Shown here: positions 17,051-31,111 of the stretch, piece by piece | Position numbering within the stretch: the first letter of the stretch is position 1 | How the letters are laid out: the number at the start of each line of letters is the position of its first letter | Translations under genes and position numbers: made by a program | Source: Actibacterium mucosum KCTC 23349 | Lineage (GTDB): Bacteria > Pseudomonadota > Alphaproteobacteria > Rhodobacterales > Rhodobacteraceae | Reading direction: 5' to 3' | DNA length: 64,000 nt | Assembly: GCF_000647975.1 (NCBI RefSeq) | Contig: NZ_JFKE01000002.1 | Coordinates: 558,001 to 622,000 of the forward strand | The notes under the pieces: generated by a model | What the model saw: only the letters and a program-made list of their open reading frames with translations | Databases searched by the model: none | What the model was told of the DNA's origin: nothing

Positions 17051-19801
17051 TTGAGCGACACGCCGGAAACCCCTGAAAACGAAGACGAAAACGCGCCGCA
17101 GCCTGTGGCCTATGACGGCCCGCGCATTGCGATCGAGGATGAGATGCGCACCTCGTTCATGGACTATGCGATGTCGGTGATCGTCAGCCGGGCGATTCCG
17201 GACCTGCGCGATGGTCTGAAACCGGTGCACCGGCGCATCCTCTATCACATGTATGACGGCGGCTATACGCCCGACAAATCCTACCGCAAGGCCGCCAAAC
17301 CCGTGGGCGAGGTGATGGGCAACTATCACCCTCATGGCGACGGCGCGATCTATGACGCGCTGGTCCGCATGGCGCAGGATTTCTCGATGTCGCTGCCCCT
17401 GATCGACGGCCAGGGCAACTTTGGCTCGATGGATGGCGACAGCCCCGCCGCCATGCGGTATACCGAGGCGCGCCTGGCCAAGCCTGCGGTGTCTCTGTTA
17501 AGCGATATCGACAAGGATACCGTTGATTTTCAAGACAATTATGACGGCAAGGAACGCGAACCCACCGCCCTGCCGGCGCGTTACCCGAACATGCTGGTTA
17601 ACGGGGCCGAGGGGATTGCGGTGGGCATGGCCACCCGCATTCCGCCGCATAACCTGGGCGAAGTCATCGGCGCCACCAAGGCGATGATCGAAAACCCGGA
17701 CCTGACCAGCGAAGAGTTAATGAACTACATTCCGGCTCCGGATTTCCCGACGGGCGGTATCATCCTTGGCCGGTCCGGCGCGCGCAAGGCGTATCTGGAG
17801 GGGCGCGGCAGCGTCATCATCCGCGCGAAGACCCGGATCGAAGAGATCCGCAAGGAACGCTATGCCATCATCATCGACGAGATCCCCTATCAGGTGAACA
17901 AGGCGACGATGATCGAAAAGATCGCCGAACTGGTGCGCGAGAAAAAGCTGGAAGGCATCACCTCGATTCAGGACGAATCCGACCGGATTGGCGTGCGCGT
18001 GGTGATCGAGCTGAAGCGAGATGCGACGGCAGAGGTTGTTCTGAACCAGCTGTTCCGCTTTACCCCGATGCAAATTTCCTTTGGTGCCAATATGTTGGCG
18101 CTGAATGGCGGCCGGCCCGAACAACTGACGCTGCGCCGGTTCCTTGAGGCATTTATCGAGTTCCGCGAAGAGGTTGTGGCCCGGCGAACCGCCTATGAAC
18201 TGCGCAAAGCGCGCGAGCGCAGCCATATCCTGTGCGGTCTGGCCGTGGCCGTGTCGAATGTGGACGAGGTGGTGGCGACCATCCGTGCCTCGGCCGACCC
18301 GGCAGAGGCGCGCGAAAAGCTGATGACACGGCGCTGGCCCGCGGCTGACATTGCCGACTATATCCGCCTGATCGACGACCCGACCCACACGATGAACGAC
18401 GACGGCACCTATAACCTGTCGGAAACCCAGGCCCGCGCGATCCTTGATCTGCGCCTGCAACGCCTGACGGCGATGGGCGTGAAGGAGGTGACCGACGAGC
18501 TGCAGGAACTGGCGGCCAAGATCAAGGATTACCTGGATATTTTGCGCTCGCGCGACCGGATCATGGCGATCATCGATGCCGAACTGGACGAAGTGAACGA
18601 GAAATTCGCCGTGCCCCGCCGGACCGAGATCGTCGAATGGTCGGGCGACATGGACGACGAAGACCTGATCGAGCGCGAGGATATGGTCGTAACCGTCACC
18701 TCGGGCGGCTATATCAAGCGCACCCCGCTGGCCGAATTCCGCGCCCAGCGGCGCGGCGGTAAGGGACTGAGCGGTATGGCCACCAAGGAAGAGGACGTGG
18801 TGACCACGCTCTTCGTGGCCAACACCCATACGCAACTGCTGTTTTTCACCACCGATGGCATGGTTTACAAGCTGAAAACCTGGCGTCTGCCGCAGGGTGG
18901 GCGCACCGCCAAGGGTAAGGCGATCGTCAACATCCTGCCCATCCCCAACGGCGTGTCGATTGCCGCGATTATGCCGGTGGACCGGGATGAAAAGGAATGG
19001 GACGACCTGCAGATCGTCTTTGCCACCTCTGCGGGAACAGTGCGCCGTAACCGTCTGTCAGACTTCACAAATGTCATGCGCAACGGCAAGATCGCGATGA
19101 AGTTCGAGGACGAGCATGCAGACACCAAGCTGATCAACGCACGCATCTGTTCCGAGGATGACGACGTGATGCTGGTCACCAGTTCCGGGCGTGCCATTCG
19201 CTTCCCCACAACCGAAGTTCGCGTATTCAACAGCCGCAATTCGGTGGGTGTGCGTGGGATCAAATTGGGCGGCGATGATCAGGTGGTTTCCATGTCAGTG
19301 ATCCGCCACTTTGACGCCACAACCGATGAGCGCGCCGCCTATCTGAAAATGCGCCGTGCGGTGGCCGGTTTGGCCGACGATCCAGACAGCACACCCGACG
19401 AAGACGCGGCCGAAAACGCAACGATCAGCCAAGAACGCTATGCCGAAATGTCGGCGGCTGAAAACCTGATCGTGACCATTACCGCTGGCGGCGCGGGCAA
19501 GCTGAGCTCCAGCCACGATTACCCGGTACGAGGGCGTGGTGGCCAAGGTGTTGCCGCCATGGACAAGGCGATGCGCGGTGGTGTGTTGGTGGCCTCGTTC
19601 CCCGTGGACATGGATGACCAGATCATGCTGGCCACGTCGACCGGCCAGTCGATCCGCTGCCCGGTGGACGGCATCTCGTTCCGGTCGCGCAGTGCGGGCG
19701 GCGTGAAGGTGTTCGATACAGCCAAAAACGAAGAGGTTGTGTCGGTCGCGCGCATTGCCGATCAGGGTGACGAAGAAGACAGGGCGGATCAGGAGAGCTG
19801 A
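17051..19801 (+). CDS. gyrA: DNA gyrase subunit A
   Basis: 916 residues. The breakage-reunion domain has the catalytic Tyr at 137 (AMRYTEA), and the C-terminal beta-pinwheel has the GyrA box QRRGGKG, which marks gyrase rather than topoisomerase IV. The start is TTG at 17051 with AGGAG six bases upstream. No ATG or GTG fits before the conserved [15 protein letters not shown] segment. In the quinolone-determining region the sequence is [10 protein letters not shown], so the residue equivalent to E. coli Ser83 is Gly (residue 98), while Asp87 is kept. An acidic insertion ([15 protein letters not shown]) lies in the C-terminal domain. Confidence 0.98.
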   Translation: MSDTPETPENEDENAPQPVAYDGPRIAIEDEMRTSFMDYAMSVIVSRAIPDLRDGLKPVHRRILYHMYDGGYTPDKSYRKAAKPVGEVMGNYHPHGDGAIYDALVRMAQDFSMSLPLIDGQGNFGSMDGDSPAAMRYTEARLAKPAVSLLSDIDKDTVDFQDNYDGKEREPTALPARYPNMLVNGAEGIAVGMATRIPPHNLGEVIGATKAMIENPDLTSEELMNYIPAPDFPTGGIILGRSGARKAYLEGRGSVIIRAKTRIEEIRKERYAIIIDEIPYQVNKATMIEKIAELVREKKLEGITSIQDESDRIGVRVVIELKRDATAEVVLNQLFRFTPMQISFGANMLALNGGRPEQLTLRRFLEAFIEFREEVVARRTAYELRKARERSHILCGLAVAVSNVDEVVATIRASADPAEAREKLMTRRWPAADIADYIRLIDDPTHTMNDDGTYNLSETQARAILDLRLQRLTAMGVKEVTDELQELAAKIKDYLDILRSRDRIMAIIDAELDEVNEKFAVPRRTEIVEWSGDMDDEDLIEREDMVVTVTSGGYIKRTPLAEFRAQRRGGKGLSGMATKEEDVVTTLFVANTHTQLLFFTTDGMVYKLKTWRLPQGGRTAKGKAIVNILPIPNGVSIAAIMPVDRDEKEWDDLQIVFATSAGTVRRNRLSDFTNVMRNGKIAMKFEDEHADTKLINARICSEDDDVMLVTSSGRAIRFPTTEVRVFNSRNSVGVRGIKLGGDDQVVSMSVIRHFDATTDERAAYLKMRRAVAGLADDPDSTPDEDAAENATISQERYAEMSAAENLIVTITAGGAGKLSSSHDYPVRGRGGQGVAAMDKAMRGGVLVASFPVDMDDQIMLATSTGQSIRCPVDGISFRSRSAGGVKVFDTAKNEEVVSVARIADQGDEEDRADQES

Positions 19802-19842
19802 TCCCCCTTCCCTTCAAGTCGCAAAAGCCCTAGATCGCGTGC

Positions 19843-21180
19843 ATGTCTGAAACGTTACACATCATCGGCGGCGGCATGGCCGGGTCCGAGGCGGCATGGC
19901 AGGCCGCCCAGGCCGGCATTCCCGTGGTCATCCATGAAATGCGGCCACAGGTCGGAACCTTTGCCCACCAAACCGGCGATCTGGCGGAAATGGTGTGTTC
20001 GAACTCGTTCCGGTCCGACGATCACGAGCAAAACGCCGTGGGCCTGCTGCATTGGGAAATGCGTCAGGCCGGTGGGTTGCTGATGGAAATGGCCGACCGT
20101 CACCAATTGCCCGCCGGCGGCGCGCTGGCCGTGGATCGTGATGCGTTCAGCCTGGGGGTGACCGAGCGCCTGCGCGCCCACCCGCTTGTCTCGGTTGAGG
20201 CGGGCGAGATCACCGAGCTGCCCACCGACGGGCATTGGATCATCGCCACCGGGCCGCTGACCTCGGGCAATCTGGCCCAGGCGATCCGAGCCGAGACCGG
20301 CGCCGAAAGCCTGGCCTTTTTCGACGCCATCGCGCCGATTGTGTATTTCGACAGTATCGACATGTCGAAGGCGTGGTTCCAGTCGCGCTATGACAAGGGT
20401 GAGACCGAGGCCGAGCAAAAGGCCTATCTGAACTGCCCCATGGACCGCGACCAGTACGAGGCGTTCATCGACGCGCTGCTGGCCGCCGACAAGACCGAGT
20501 TTCACGAGGGCGAGACAGCGGGCTATTTCGACGGCTGCCTGCCGATCGAAGTGATGGCCGAACGCGGGCGCGAAACCCTGCGCCACGGCCCGATGAAGCC
20601 CGTGGGCCTGACCAACCCGCATCAGCCCGACGTGAAGGCGCACGCCATCGTACAGCTGCGCCGTGACAATGCACTGGGCACGTTGTGGAATATCGTGGGC
20701 TTTCAGACCAAGATGAAATACGGCGCGCAAACCGCTGTTTTCAAATCCATTCCCGGGCTGGAAAACGCCAGTTTCGCGCGCCTTGGCGGCATTCACCGCA
20801 ACACGTTCATCAATTCGCCCACGTTGCTGGACGATCAGATGCGTCTGAAATCGCGGCCCAATATTCGCTTTGCCGGGCAGATCACAGGGGTTGAGGGCTA
20901 CGTGGAAAGCGCCGCGATGGGGCTGTTGGCCGCAAGGTTGGCCGTGGCCGAGATGCAGGGCCGCACCCTGCCGGCGCTGCCCAACACCACCGCCACCGGC
21001 GCGCTGGTCACGCATATCACCGGCGGGGCCGAGGCCAAGACGTTTCAGCCGATGAACGTGAATTTTGGCCTTTTTCCCCCGGTTGAGGGGCTGAAAGGTG
21101 GCCGCCGCGGGCGCAAGGACCGCTACAAGGCCTATACCGACCGCGCCAAGGCGGATTGGGCGGCCTGGCTGGCGGCCTGA
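19843..21180 (+). CDS. trmFO: methylenetetrahydrofolate-tRNA-(uracil-5-)-methyltransferase
   Basis: 445 residues. The FAD-binding [14 protein letters not shown] at the N-terminus, the [10 protein letters not shown] segment, the catalytic region SGNLAQAIR and KAYLNCPMD, and the C-terminal [11 protein letters not shown] are diagnostic of TrmFO (formerly Gid). It makes 5-methyluridine at tRNA position 54 with methylenetetrahydrofolate and FADH2. The use of TrmFO rather than TrmA is usual in many alphaproteobacteria. It follows gyrA by 41 nt and runs directly into gluQRS, two tRNA-modification genes in series. Confidence 0.97.
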   Translation: MSETLHIIGGGMAGSEAAWQAAQAGIPVVIHEMRPQVGTFAHQTGDLAEMVCSNSFRSDDHEQNAVGLLHWEMRQAGGLLMEMADRHQLPAGGALAVDRDAFSLGVTERLRAHPLVSVEAGEITELPTDGHWIIATGPLTSGNLAQAIRAETGAESLAFFDAIAPIVYFDSIDMSKAWFQSRYDKGETEAEQKAYLNCPMDRDQYEAFIDALLAADKTEFHEGETAGYFDGCLPIEVMAERGRETLRHGPMKPVGLTNPHQPDVKAHAIVQLRRDNALGTLWNIVGFQTKMKYGAQTAVFKSIPGLENASFARLGGIHRNTFINSPTLLDDQMRLKSRPNIRFAGQITGVEGYVESAAMGLLAARLAVAEMQGRTLPALPNTTATGALVTHITGGAEAKTFQPMNVNFGLFPPVEGLKGGRRGRKDRYKAYTDRAKADWAAWLAA

Positions 21181-21182
21181 AC

Positions 21183-22025
21183 TTGCGTACGCGCTTTGCC
21201 CCCTCGCCCACCGGGCCGCTGCATCTGGGCCATGCGTATTCCGCGATGATGGCCCATGATATGGCACGGGCCGCTGGCGGCGAATTTTTGCTGCGAATCG
21301 AAGATATTGACCAGACCCGCGCGCGGCCCGAATGGGAGGCGCAGATTTATGACGATCTGCGCTGGCTTGGGTTGGATTGGGACGGGCCGGTGATGCGCCA
21401 ATCGGACCGGATGGCGGCCTATGACGCGGCGCTTGACGATCTGTGGGCGCGCGGGCTGCTTTATGTCTGCACGTGCAACCGGCGCGACATTCAGGCGGCG
21501 ATGTCGGCCCCGCAGGAAGGTGTGCCCACCCATGGGCCAGACGGGCTGATCTATCCCGGCACCTGCCGCGACAAACCGCAACCCGCCGCGCGCCCGGCCG
21601 ATGCGGTGCTGCGCCTGCGGCTGGCGGACTGTCTGGCCGAAACCGGACCGCTGAGTTTCGAGGAAACGGGCCCCGCTCACGCAGGTCAGATCACCATCGA
21701 TCCCGCGCGGATGATCGCCGAGGTTGGCGATATCGTGCTGGCCCGCCGCGATATGGGCACGTCGTACCACCTTTCGGTGGTGCTGGACGATGCCACGCAG
21801 GCCATCAGCGATGTCATTCGCGGTGAAGACCTGTTTGCCGCCACTCAGATCCACGTGCTGCTGCAACGCATCCTGGGCCTGCCCACACCGCGCTATCACC
21901 ATCACCGCCTGATCCGCGATGCCGATGGCAAACGGCTGGCCAAGCGCGACGACGCACGCGCGATTGGCAAATACCGGGCCGACGGGTGCACACCCGCCGA
22001 CATCCGGCAGATGGTTAAACCATAG
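21183..22025 (+). CDS. gluQ: glutamyl-Q tRNA(Asp) synthetase
   Basis: 280 residues, a truncated glutamyl-tRNA synthetase without an anticodon-binding domain. The HIGH-like motif is [14 protein letters not shown], Zn-binding Cys occur in YVCTCNRRD with GTCRD, and the KMSKS-like motif is [11 protein letters not shown]. It attaches glutamate to queuosine of tRNA-Asp. No ATG is available near the conserved N-terminus. TTG 21183, three bases after the trmFO stop, fits the family's [11 protein letters not shown] opening. The 3' end overlaps hisI on the opposite strand by 11 nt. Confidence 0.93.
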   Translation: MRTRFAPSPTGPLHLGHAYSAMMAHDMARAAGGEFLLRIEDIDQTRARPEWEAQIYDDLRWLGLDWDGPVMRQSDRMAAYDAALDDLWARGLLYVCTCNRRDIQAAMSAPQEGVPTHGPDGLIYPGTCRDKPQPAARPADAVLRLRLADCLAETGPLSFEETGPAHAGQITIDPARMIAEVGDIVLARRDMGTSYHLSVVLDDATQAISDVIRGEDLFAATQIHVLLQRILGLPTPRYHHHRLIRDADGKRLAKRDDARAIGKYRADGCTPADIRQMVKP

Positions 22026-22389
22026 GCTTCATCAGCTCTACAACCTCGCCATCGCGCACCGCGCGATAGAAACAGCTGCGGCGGTTGGTGTGGCAGGCGG
22101 GCCCCTCTTGCTCGACCACCATCAACAGGCAGTCTGCATCGCAATCATACCGGAAATCCAACAGCTTCTGCGCATGGCCCGAGGTCTCGCCCTTGATCCA
22201 GAATGCCTGCCGCGAGCGCGACCAATAAGTCACTTTGCGCGTTTCAAGGGTTTTCTGCACCGCTTCCAGATTCATCCAGGCCACCATCAGCACATCGCCG
22301 GTTTCGTCCTGCGCAATGGCGGGGATCAGGCCCTTGTCGTCAAATTTCAGTGTGGTCGGGTCGAAACGCACTTTGGTCTCCCTTTGCAA
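22015..22389 (-). CDS. hisI: phosphoribosyl-AMP cyclohydrolase
   Basis: 124 residues, the single-domain HisI. The family signature is complete: [39 protein letters not shown] and [12 protein letters not shown], with the Zn/Mg-binding Asp and Cys residues in place. It opens the purine ring in the third step of histidine synthesis. The HisE half is not fused. It is divergent from the IscU-like gene, with 48 nt between the start codons, and convergent with gluQ. Confidence 0.97.
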   Translation of the reverse strand: MQRETKVRFDPTTLKFDDKGLIPAIAQDETGDVLMVAWMNLEAVQKTLETRKVTYWSRSRQAFWIKGETSGHAQKLLDFRYDCDADCLLMVVEQEGPACHTNRRSCFYRAVRDGEVVELMKPMV

Positions 22390-22437
22390 AGGCCGTGTGG
22401 GGGTCTATCTAGGGAAAAGAAATCAAAAGGAAAAGCC

Positions 22438-22890
22438 ATGCCGGCCGATACCGACCTGATAAAGCTGTATTCCGGGCGCATTCTGGAACTGGCGTCGGAC
22501 ATTCCCCACCACAACCGTCTGGATGCGCCATCGGTCACGGTCAAGAAACGCGCGCCGCTTTGCGGGTCAACCGTGACGGTGGATCTGTTGATCGAGGATG
22601 GCCGGGTGGCCGATTACGGTCAGGACGTCAAAGCCTGCGCGCTGGGTCAGGCGTCGGCCGCCGTGGTTGGCGCCAATATCATCGGGCGCAGCCGGGCCGA
22701 GGTTGAGGCCGCGCGCGATCAGCTGAAGGCAATGCTGAAATCTGACGGGCCGGTTCCCGATGCGCCGTTTGACGGTCTGGAAGTTTTGCAGCCGGCCAAG
22801 GACTACAAGAACCGCCATGCCTCGATCCTGCTGACGCTGGACGCCTCGGTCGAGGCGTTTGAACAGCAAGCGCAGGGCGACTGCGCCTGA
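22438..22890 (+). CDS. IscU/NifU-N-like Fe-S scaffold protein lacking the third Cys
   Basis: 150 residues of the NifU N-terminal family (PF01592). Two of the three scaffold cysteines are visible, C42 (APLCGS) and C67 (KACALGQASA). Where IscU has HCSIL this protein has HASIL, so the third ligand is Ala128. A Cys at 149 near the C-terminus is not in a conserved position. An Asp after the first Cys, usual in IscU, is also absent. AAAAGG lies upstream of ATG 22438. It is probably a Rhodobacteraceae-type scaffold variant or a protein that no longer builds clusters alone. No iscS or suf genes are nearby. Confidence 0.85.
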   Translation: MPADTDLIKLYSGRILELASDIPHHNRLDAPSVTVKKRAPLCGSTVTVDLLIEDGRVADYGQDVKACALGQASAAVVGANIIGRSRAEVEAARDQLKAMLKSDGPVPDAPFDGLEVLQPAKDYKNRHASILLTLDASVEAFEQQAQGDCA

Positions 22891-22908
22891 TCCCAAAAAT
22901 CTCTGGCC

Positions 22909-22944
22909 AAAAAAACGCCGCACATCCGGGGAAGGATGGCGGCG
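22909..22944 (-). terminator. Rho-independent terminator (- strand)
   Basis: On the - strand an 11-bp stem (CGCCGCCATCC with GGATG-T-GCGGCG, one bulged base) around TTCCCC is followed by seven T. It lies 146 nt downstream of the 40-residue membrane-protein gene and would end that - strand transcript. The stretch 22945-23089 between them holds no gene I can support. Confidence 0.75.
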
Positions 22945-23089
22945 CAAGGGGCGTCTCGTGCGTTAAGGGCGGAACTGGGCCGAGGGATGGCCCAATGCTT
23001 TCAGAACAGGCAGTGTCGGAAGCGGCGCATTCAATGTTGGGGACAGGTATGCGCAACCCGGCACGGGGACGCGGGCAGATAACTTGGGG

Positions 23090-23212
23090 TTAGATCATTC
23101 CGGGCAGGTGCAACGCGCCAACCAGCATGACAACCAGGGCCACAGCGCCGGCGGCATCCTGCAACAGGGTGCTGTGCGAGCGGGCAATCACGGATTTCAG
23201 ATCTTTCAGCAT
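23090..23212 (-). CDS. 40-residue single-helix membrane protein, putative SOS gene
   Basis: A small gene starting MLKDLKSVIARSHS and ending VVMLVGALHLPGMI. A basic, amphipathic N-terminal half precedes one hydrophobic helix (about residues 24-38). AAGGA lies about nine bases upstream of ATG 23212; an in-frame ATG at 23230 would add six residues with no good site. A perfect GAAC-N7-GAAC LexA box (23275-23289) lies 63 nt upstream, and a Rho-independent terminator lies downstream, so it forms a complete small transcription unit. Size, single helix and SOS control recall SidA, the division inhibitor of Caulobacter. Homology is not shown; function is inference. Confidence 0.6.
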   Translation of the reverse strand: MLKDLKSVIARSHSTLLQDAAGAVALVVMLVGALHLPGMI

Positions 23213-23274
23213 GGCGGGCGTTCCTTGCATCGTTGTGTTGCCTATTTGTTCTCATTTTGGGAACAGATTGTAAA

Positions 23275-23289
23275 GAACTTTTTGAGAAC
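23275..23289 (-). promoter_or_regulatory. LexA (SOS) box GAAC-N7-GAAC
   Basis: GAAC (23275-23278), seven bases, GAAC (23286-23289) reads on the - strand as GTTC-N7-GTTC, the established alphaproteobacterial LexA consensus. Further GTTC/GAAC elements flank it within 55 bp. A TACAAT hexamer (23267-23272, - strand) could be the -10 element, placing the box in the core promoter of the small - strand gene. recG ends at 23306, so the box serves the small gene, not recG. Confidence 0.7.
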
Positions 23290-23305
23290 ATTTGCGAACA
23301 AAACG

Positions 23306-27528
<4,223 letters not shown>

Positions 27529-27580
27529 TTACGAAAGTGATAGGCGCCGGACGCAACCGCGTCCAGCCGCGATCTTGCGC

Positions 27581-28294
27581 TTAGGCGCCCAGTGCCAGAG
27601 GTGCCTCACCCATTTCCGGCTCGGGATCTCGCAGAACGTAGCCCCGGCCCCAAACCGTTTCGATATGGTTGTCGCCACCGGTTGCCTTGCTGAGCTTTTT
27701 ACGCAGTTTACAGATGAACACGTCGATAATTTTCAGTTCCGGTTCATCCATGCCGCCATAAAGATGGTTCAGGAACATCTCTTTGGTCAGAGTGGTTCCC
27801 TTGCGCAGGCTCAACAGTTCCAACATTTGGTATTCTTTACCGGTCAGGTGCACGGTGCGGCCGCCAACCTCGACCGTTTTGGCATCCAGGTTCACGGTGA
27901 TCTTACCGGTACGTATGGTTGACTGCGCATGGCCCTTGGACCGGCGAATAATGGCGTGAATACGCGCCACAAGTTCTTCGCGATGAAATGGTTTGGTCAG
28001 ATAATCGTCGGCGCCGAACCCGAAACCTTTCAATTTGCTTTCGGTATCGTCCGCGCCGGAAAGAATCAGAATCGGCGTATCGATTCGTGCCAACCGCAAT
28101 TGTCTGAGCACCTCGTGCCCGTTCATATCCGGCAGATGAAGATCCAGCAAAATCAGATCGTAATCATAAAGCTTGGCCAGATCGATCCCTTCTTCCCCCA
28201 AATCCGTCGTGTAAACGTTCAGATTTGCATGGGTCAGCATCAGTTCGATGCTTTTTGACGTTGTCGGGTCATCCTCGACAAGTAGAACACGCAT
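27581..28294 (-). CDS. ctrA: cell-cycle response regulator CtrA
   Basis: 237 residues. The receiver has D9/D10, phospho-acceptor Asp51 in [13 protein letters not shown], and LTKPF with the conserved Lys. The OmpR-type winged helix contains [20 protein letters not shown] and [14 protein letters not shown], nearly identical to CtrA across alphaproteobacteria. It is the master regulator of cell cycle, motility and related genes. The neighbouring upstream gene encodes the SciP/DUF1153 partner on the same strand. A 22-bp inverted repeat with TTAACCAT half-sites lies 52-73 bp upstream of the start codon and suggests autoregulation. Confidence 0.98.
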   Translation of the reverse strand: MRVLLVEDDPTTSKSIELMLTHANLNVYTTDLGEEGIDLAKLYDYDLILLDLHLPDMNGHEVLRQLRLARIDTPILILSGADDTESKLKGFGFGADDYLTKPFHREELVARIHAIIRRSKGHAQSTIRTGKITVNLDAKTVEVGGRTVHLTGKEYQMLELLSLRKGTTLTKEMFLNHLYGGMDEPELKIIDVFICKLRKKLSKATGGDNHIETVWGRGYVLRDPEPEMGEAPLALGA

Positions 28295-28345
28295 GGTAGT
28301 ACACTCCGTTCACTTCCCCTTGCTTCACTCCCACCCTCGGTAAAA

Positions 28346-28367
28346 ATGGTTAATTGCTCGTAACCAT
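28346..28367. promoter_or_regulatory. CtrA-type operator upstream of ctrA
   Basis: ATGGTTA (28346-28352) and TAACCAT (28361-28367) form a perfect 7-bp inverted repeat around eight bases. On the - strand the proximal arm reads TTAACCAT, a known CtrA half-site. The position 52-73 bp upstream of the ctrA start fits an autoregulatory site. The inference rests on consensus only. Confidence 0.5.
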
Positions 28368-28390
28368 GGAAGAAAGTTTAGAAATGCAAT

Positions 28391-28666
28391 TCAGGGTTGT
28401 CTATAGCTACGAAGTGTCGTGGCCTTTAATGCTTTTACACCATGACGCGAAATCGCTTTTTTCCAGCTATCAAATTCCTCTTCACTCAACTCGTACCGTT
28501 CCAGCGCCTCCTCTTCCGAGATCAGCCCCGCAACAACCGCTTTGACAACGGCAGCTTTGCGGCTGGCGACCCAGCGTTTCGTGTCAACGGGCGGCAGGTC
28601 CGCCCGCGTCATGGTAGACCCATCGGGCAGAGTGACAGTGCGTGGCCCTTCGATTCGTTTAATGTA
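28391..28666 (-). CDS. sciP: SciP / DUF1153 family regulator
   Basis: 91 residues of the DUF1153 family. MYIKRIEGPRTVTLPDGS, LPPVDTKRWVASRKAAVV and the helix-turn-helix-like stretch LISEEEALERYELSEEEFDS match the Caulobacter SciP protein, which binds DNA and inhibits CtrA-activated transcription in G1. Start 28666 is preceded by GAGGGG at seven bases; the ATG at 28708 would add 14 unrelated residues. It lies 96 nt upstream of ctrA in the same direction, a conserved pairing. Divergent from mnmA. Confidence 0.92.
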   Translation of the reverse strand, partial: YIKRIEGPRTVTLPDGSTMTRADLPPVDTKRWVASRKAAVVKAVVAGLISEEEALERYELSEEEFDSWKKAISRHGVKALKATTLRSYRQP

Positions 28667-28796
28667 CATGCCAAACCCCTCGCGATCTGCGCAGGCAAAG
28701 CATCGCAAAATCGCACTTAACGGCAGGTGAAGGCGGCCCTTGAGACTATTTCAGATTTTCCTATATTCTGCCGGACTTCGCGCAAGGACACGCCAA

Positions 28797-29945
28797 ATGC
28801 CAGAAACCGACACCAAAATCGCCCTGAATTCCCTGGGCTTTGCCAAACCACCGGCGGAAACCCGCGTGTTGGTGGCCATGTCGGGCGGTGTCGACAGCTC
28901 GGTCGTGGCCGCGATGCTGGCCGAAGAGGGCTATGACGTGGTCGGGGTTACGTTGCAGCTTTACGATCACGGCGCGGCCTTGGCCAAGAAAGGCGCGTGC
29001 TGCGCGGGGATCGACATCCACGATGCGCGCCGCGTGGCCGAGGAAATGAACTTTCCGCACTACGTGCTGGATTACGAGAACATCTTTAAGGATGCGGTGA
29101 TCGACGAGTTCGCCGAAAGCTATCTGGCGGGCGCCACGCCGGTGCCCTGCATCCGCTGCAACGAACGTGTCAAGTTCAAGGACCTTCTGGAAACCGCACG
29201 CGATCTGGATGCCGATTGCATGGCCACCGGGCATTACATCCAGCGGATGGTGGGCGAACATGGGCCAGAGCTGCATTCGGCCGCCGATGCGAACCGCGAC
29301 CAAAGCTATTTCTTGTTCTCGACCACGCCCGAGCAGCTGTCCTTTCTGCGCTTTCCGCTGGGCCATCTGCCCAGCAAGGATGAAACCCGCAAACTGGCGG
29401 CGAAATACGGTCTGCCGGTCGCCGACAAGCCCGACAGTCAGGACATCTGTTTTGTGCCCGATGGCAATTATGCCTCGGTCATCGAGAAACTGCGCCCCGG
29501 CGCGGCGGAACCGGGGCAGATTGTGCATGCCGATGGCCGGGTGTTGGGCACCCATGACGGCGTGATCCACTACACCATCGGACAGCGGCGCGGTCTGGGG
29601 ATCGGCGGGCTGTCCGAGCCGCTTTACGTTGTGAAGCTGGATGTCGATGCCAAGCAGGTGATCGTGGGCCCCAAAGAGATGCTTTCGACCCGCATCGTGC
29701 CGGTGCGCGAGATCAACTGGCTGGGCGATGAGGCGCTGACCAGCCGGCCCGAATGGCATGTCTCGGTCAAGGTGCGGTCCACCCGTCCCCCGCGCGAGGC
29801 GGTTATTCGCCCGATCTCGGCCACCGAGGCCGAGGTGGAATTGCTGAACCCCGAAGAAGGCGTCAGCCCCGGGCAGGCCTGCGTGTTCTATGAAACCGGC
29901 GGCAGCCGTATCCTGGGCGGCGGCTGGATCTGGCGCGGAAACTAA
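28797..29945 (+). CDS. mnmA: tRNA 2-thiouridine synthase MnmA
   Basis: 382 residues. The PP-loop [10 protein letters not shown] binds ATP. The catalytic nucleophile Cys is in TPVPCIRCN, and the partner Cys is in [11 protein letters not shown]. It thiolates U34 of Lys, Glu and Gln tRNAs. ATG 28797 is preceded by AAGGA; an in-frame TTG at 28740 would add 19 residues not typical of the family. The stop codon overlaps the lpxB stop on the other strand (shared CTAA at 29942-29945). Third tRNA-modification gene of the window after trmFO and gluQ. Confidence 0.97.
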   Translation: MPETDTKIALNSLGFAKPPAETRVLVAMSGGVDSSVVAAMLAEEGYDVVGVTLQLYDHGAALAKKGACCAGIDIHDARRVAEEMNFPHYVLDYENIFKDAVIDEFAESYLAGATPVPCIRCNERVKFKDLLETARDLDADCMATGHYIQRMVGEHGPELHSAADANRDQSYFLFSTTPEQLSFLRFPLGHLPSKDETRKLAAKYGLPVADKPDSQDICFVPDGNYASVIEKLRPGAAEPGQIVHADGRVLGTHDGVIHYTIGQRRGLGIGGLSEPLYVVKLDVDAKQVIVGPKEMLSTRIVPVREINWLGDEALTSRPEWHVSVKVRSTRPPREAVIRPISATEAEVELLNPEEGVSPGQACVFYETGGSRILGGGWIWRGN

Positions 29946-31111
29946 AGCCCGTCCAAAACGGCCTGCGCGGCGCGGCGTCCCGGTGGGGTGCCGCCCTTGC
30001 CCAGCTTTTCCATTGCCTCGGCCATGGCGCTGCGTTGTGCTGCACCTTGATCAGGATTGCTTACCAAATCAGTGAGTGACGCCCCAATGGCATCGGGTTT
30101 GCAATTGACCCCGATAAACTCCGGCACGGTTTGCGAACCTGTAACGATGTTGACCAGATTGACCGAATTCACTTTGATCATCCGCATGATGATCTCGCGG
30201 CTGATCCAGTTCATGTCGTAACCGATGACCATGGGCGTACCCGCGGCCGCCAGTTCCAATGACACGGTGCCCGAGGCCGCCAATGCAAAATCTGCAAGCG
30301 CAAAGGCAGAGCGTTTGGCCGTCAGGCCCGCCTCTTTTTCCATGCCGCGGGTGTCCAGAACCACAGGCGTGCCGGGCCAGGACTTGACCTCATCCTGCAC
30401 AAGTTCCGTAACAGATGGCGCTGCGGGCACCAGGATTTGCAATTTTGGGTGCGCAGCAAGCACCGGGGTCAGCGCCTCGCCGAAAACAGGAGAAAGGCGC
30501 CCAACTTCGCCTTTGCGTGAGCCGGGCAAGACCAAAAGCGTTGACCTGTCGGCGGAAAGGCCGAGCTTTTCCCGCAGCGCGCTGATATCGGCGTCAGACG
30601 GTTCGGCCTGCGTGGCAATCGGGTGGCCGACAAAGTCGCAGCGCATGCCCTCGGCCTCCATATAGGGCGGCTCAAACGGAAACAACGCCAGCACCTGATC
30701 GATCATCGCAGCCATCTTGCGCGCACGTCCCGCGCGCCAGGCCCAAACCGTTGGGGCAACATAGTGGATGGTGCGGATATCACTGTTTGCTTTTACCCGC
30801 TTGGCCACACGCAACCCAAAATCGGGGCTATCGATGGTGATCAGCGCGTCCGGCCTGGCCTCGATCGCGGCATCGGCCGTCTGGTTCTTGCGGCGCACAA
30901 GGTGGGGGTATTTGGGCAGCACTTCGGCCAACCCCATCAGCGACAGCTCTTCCATGGGGAAAAGGCTGCGCATACCCTCGGCCTGCATCAGCGGCCCACC
31001 GACCCCCAGAAACCTTACCTGAGGGCCAAGGATATCTTTCAGGCCGGCCATCAATGCCGCCCCCAGCGCGTCGCCCGAAGGCTCCCCCGCTACAAGGAAG
31101 AAGGTTTTCAC
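29942..31111 (-). CDS. lpxB: lipid-A-disaccharide synthase
   Basis: 389 residues of the GT19 family. Visible are [14 protein letters not shown] at the N-terminus, [14 protein letters not shown], the [11 protein letters not shown] segment and [10 protein letters not shown], and in the C-terminal half [14 protein letters not shown] and [13 protein letters not shown]. It joins UDP-diacyl-GlcN and lipid X to form the disaccharide. I chose GTG 31111 because it overlaps the lpxI stop as GTGA; another GTG at 31126 adds five residues. Last gene of the envelope cluster. Confidence 0.97.
   Translation of the reverse strand: MKTFFLVAGEPSGDALGAALMAGLKDILGPQVRFLGVGGPLMQAEGMRSLFPMEELSLMGLAEVLPKYPHLVRRKNQTADAAIEARPDALITIDSPDFGLRVAKRVKANSDIRTIHYVAPTVWAWRAGRARKMAAMIDQVLALFPFEPPYMEAEGMRCDFVGHPIATQAEPSDADISALREKLGLSADRSTLLVLPGSRKGEVGRLSPVFGEALTPVLAAHPKLQILVPAAPSVTELVQDEVKSWPGTPVVLDTRGMEKEAGLTAKRSAFALADFALAASGTVSLELAAAGTPMVIGYDMNWISREIIMRMIKVNSVNLVNIVTGSQTVPEFIGVNCKPDAIGASLTDLVSNPDQGAAQRSAMAEAMEKLGKGGTPPGRRAAQAVLDGL

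Noticed and set aside
19855-21267. 470-codon - strand frame opposite trmFO
   Set aside because: It mirrors the codons of a certain gene and has no family features.
23246-23265. TGTTC-N9-GAACA inverted repeat near the LexA box
   Set aside because: The spacing does not fit the alphaproteobacterial LexA site; the GAAC-N7-GAAC direct repeat beside it does, so only that was called.
27549-27564. GGACGC-AACC-GCGTCC hairpin between ctrA and ligA
   Set aside because: The stem is only 6 bp and no T-run follows on either strand; not called as a terminator.
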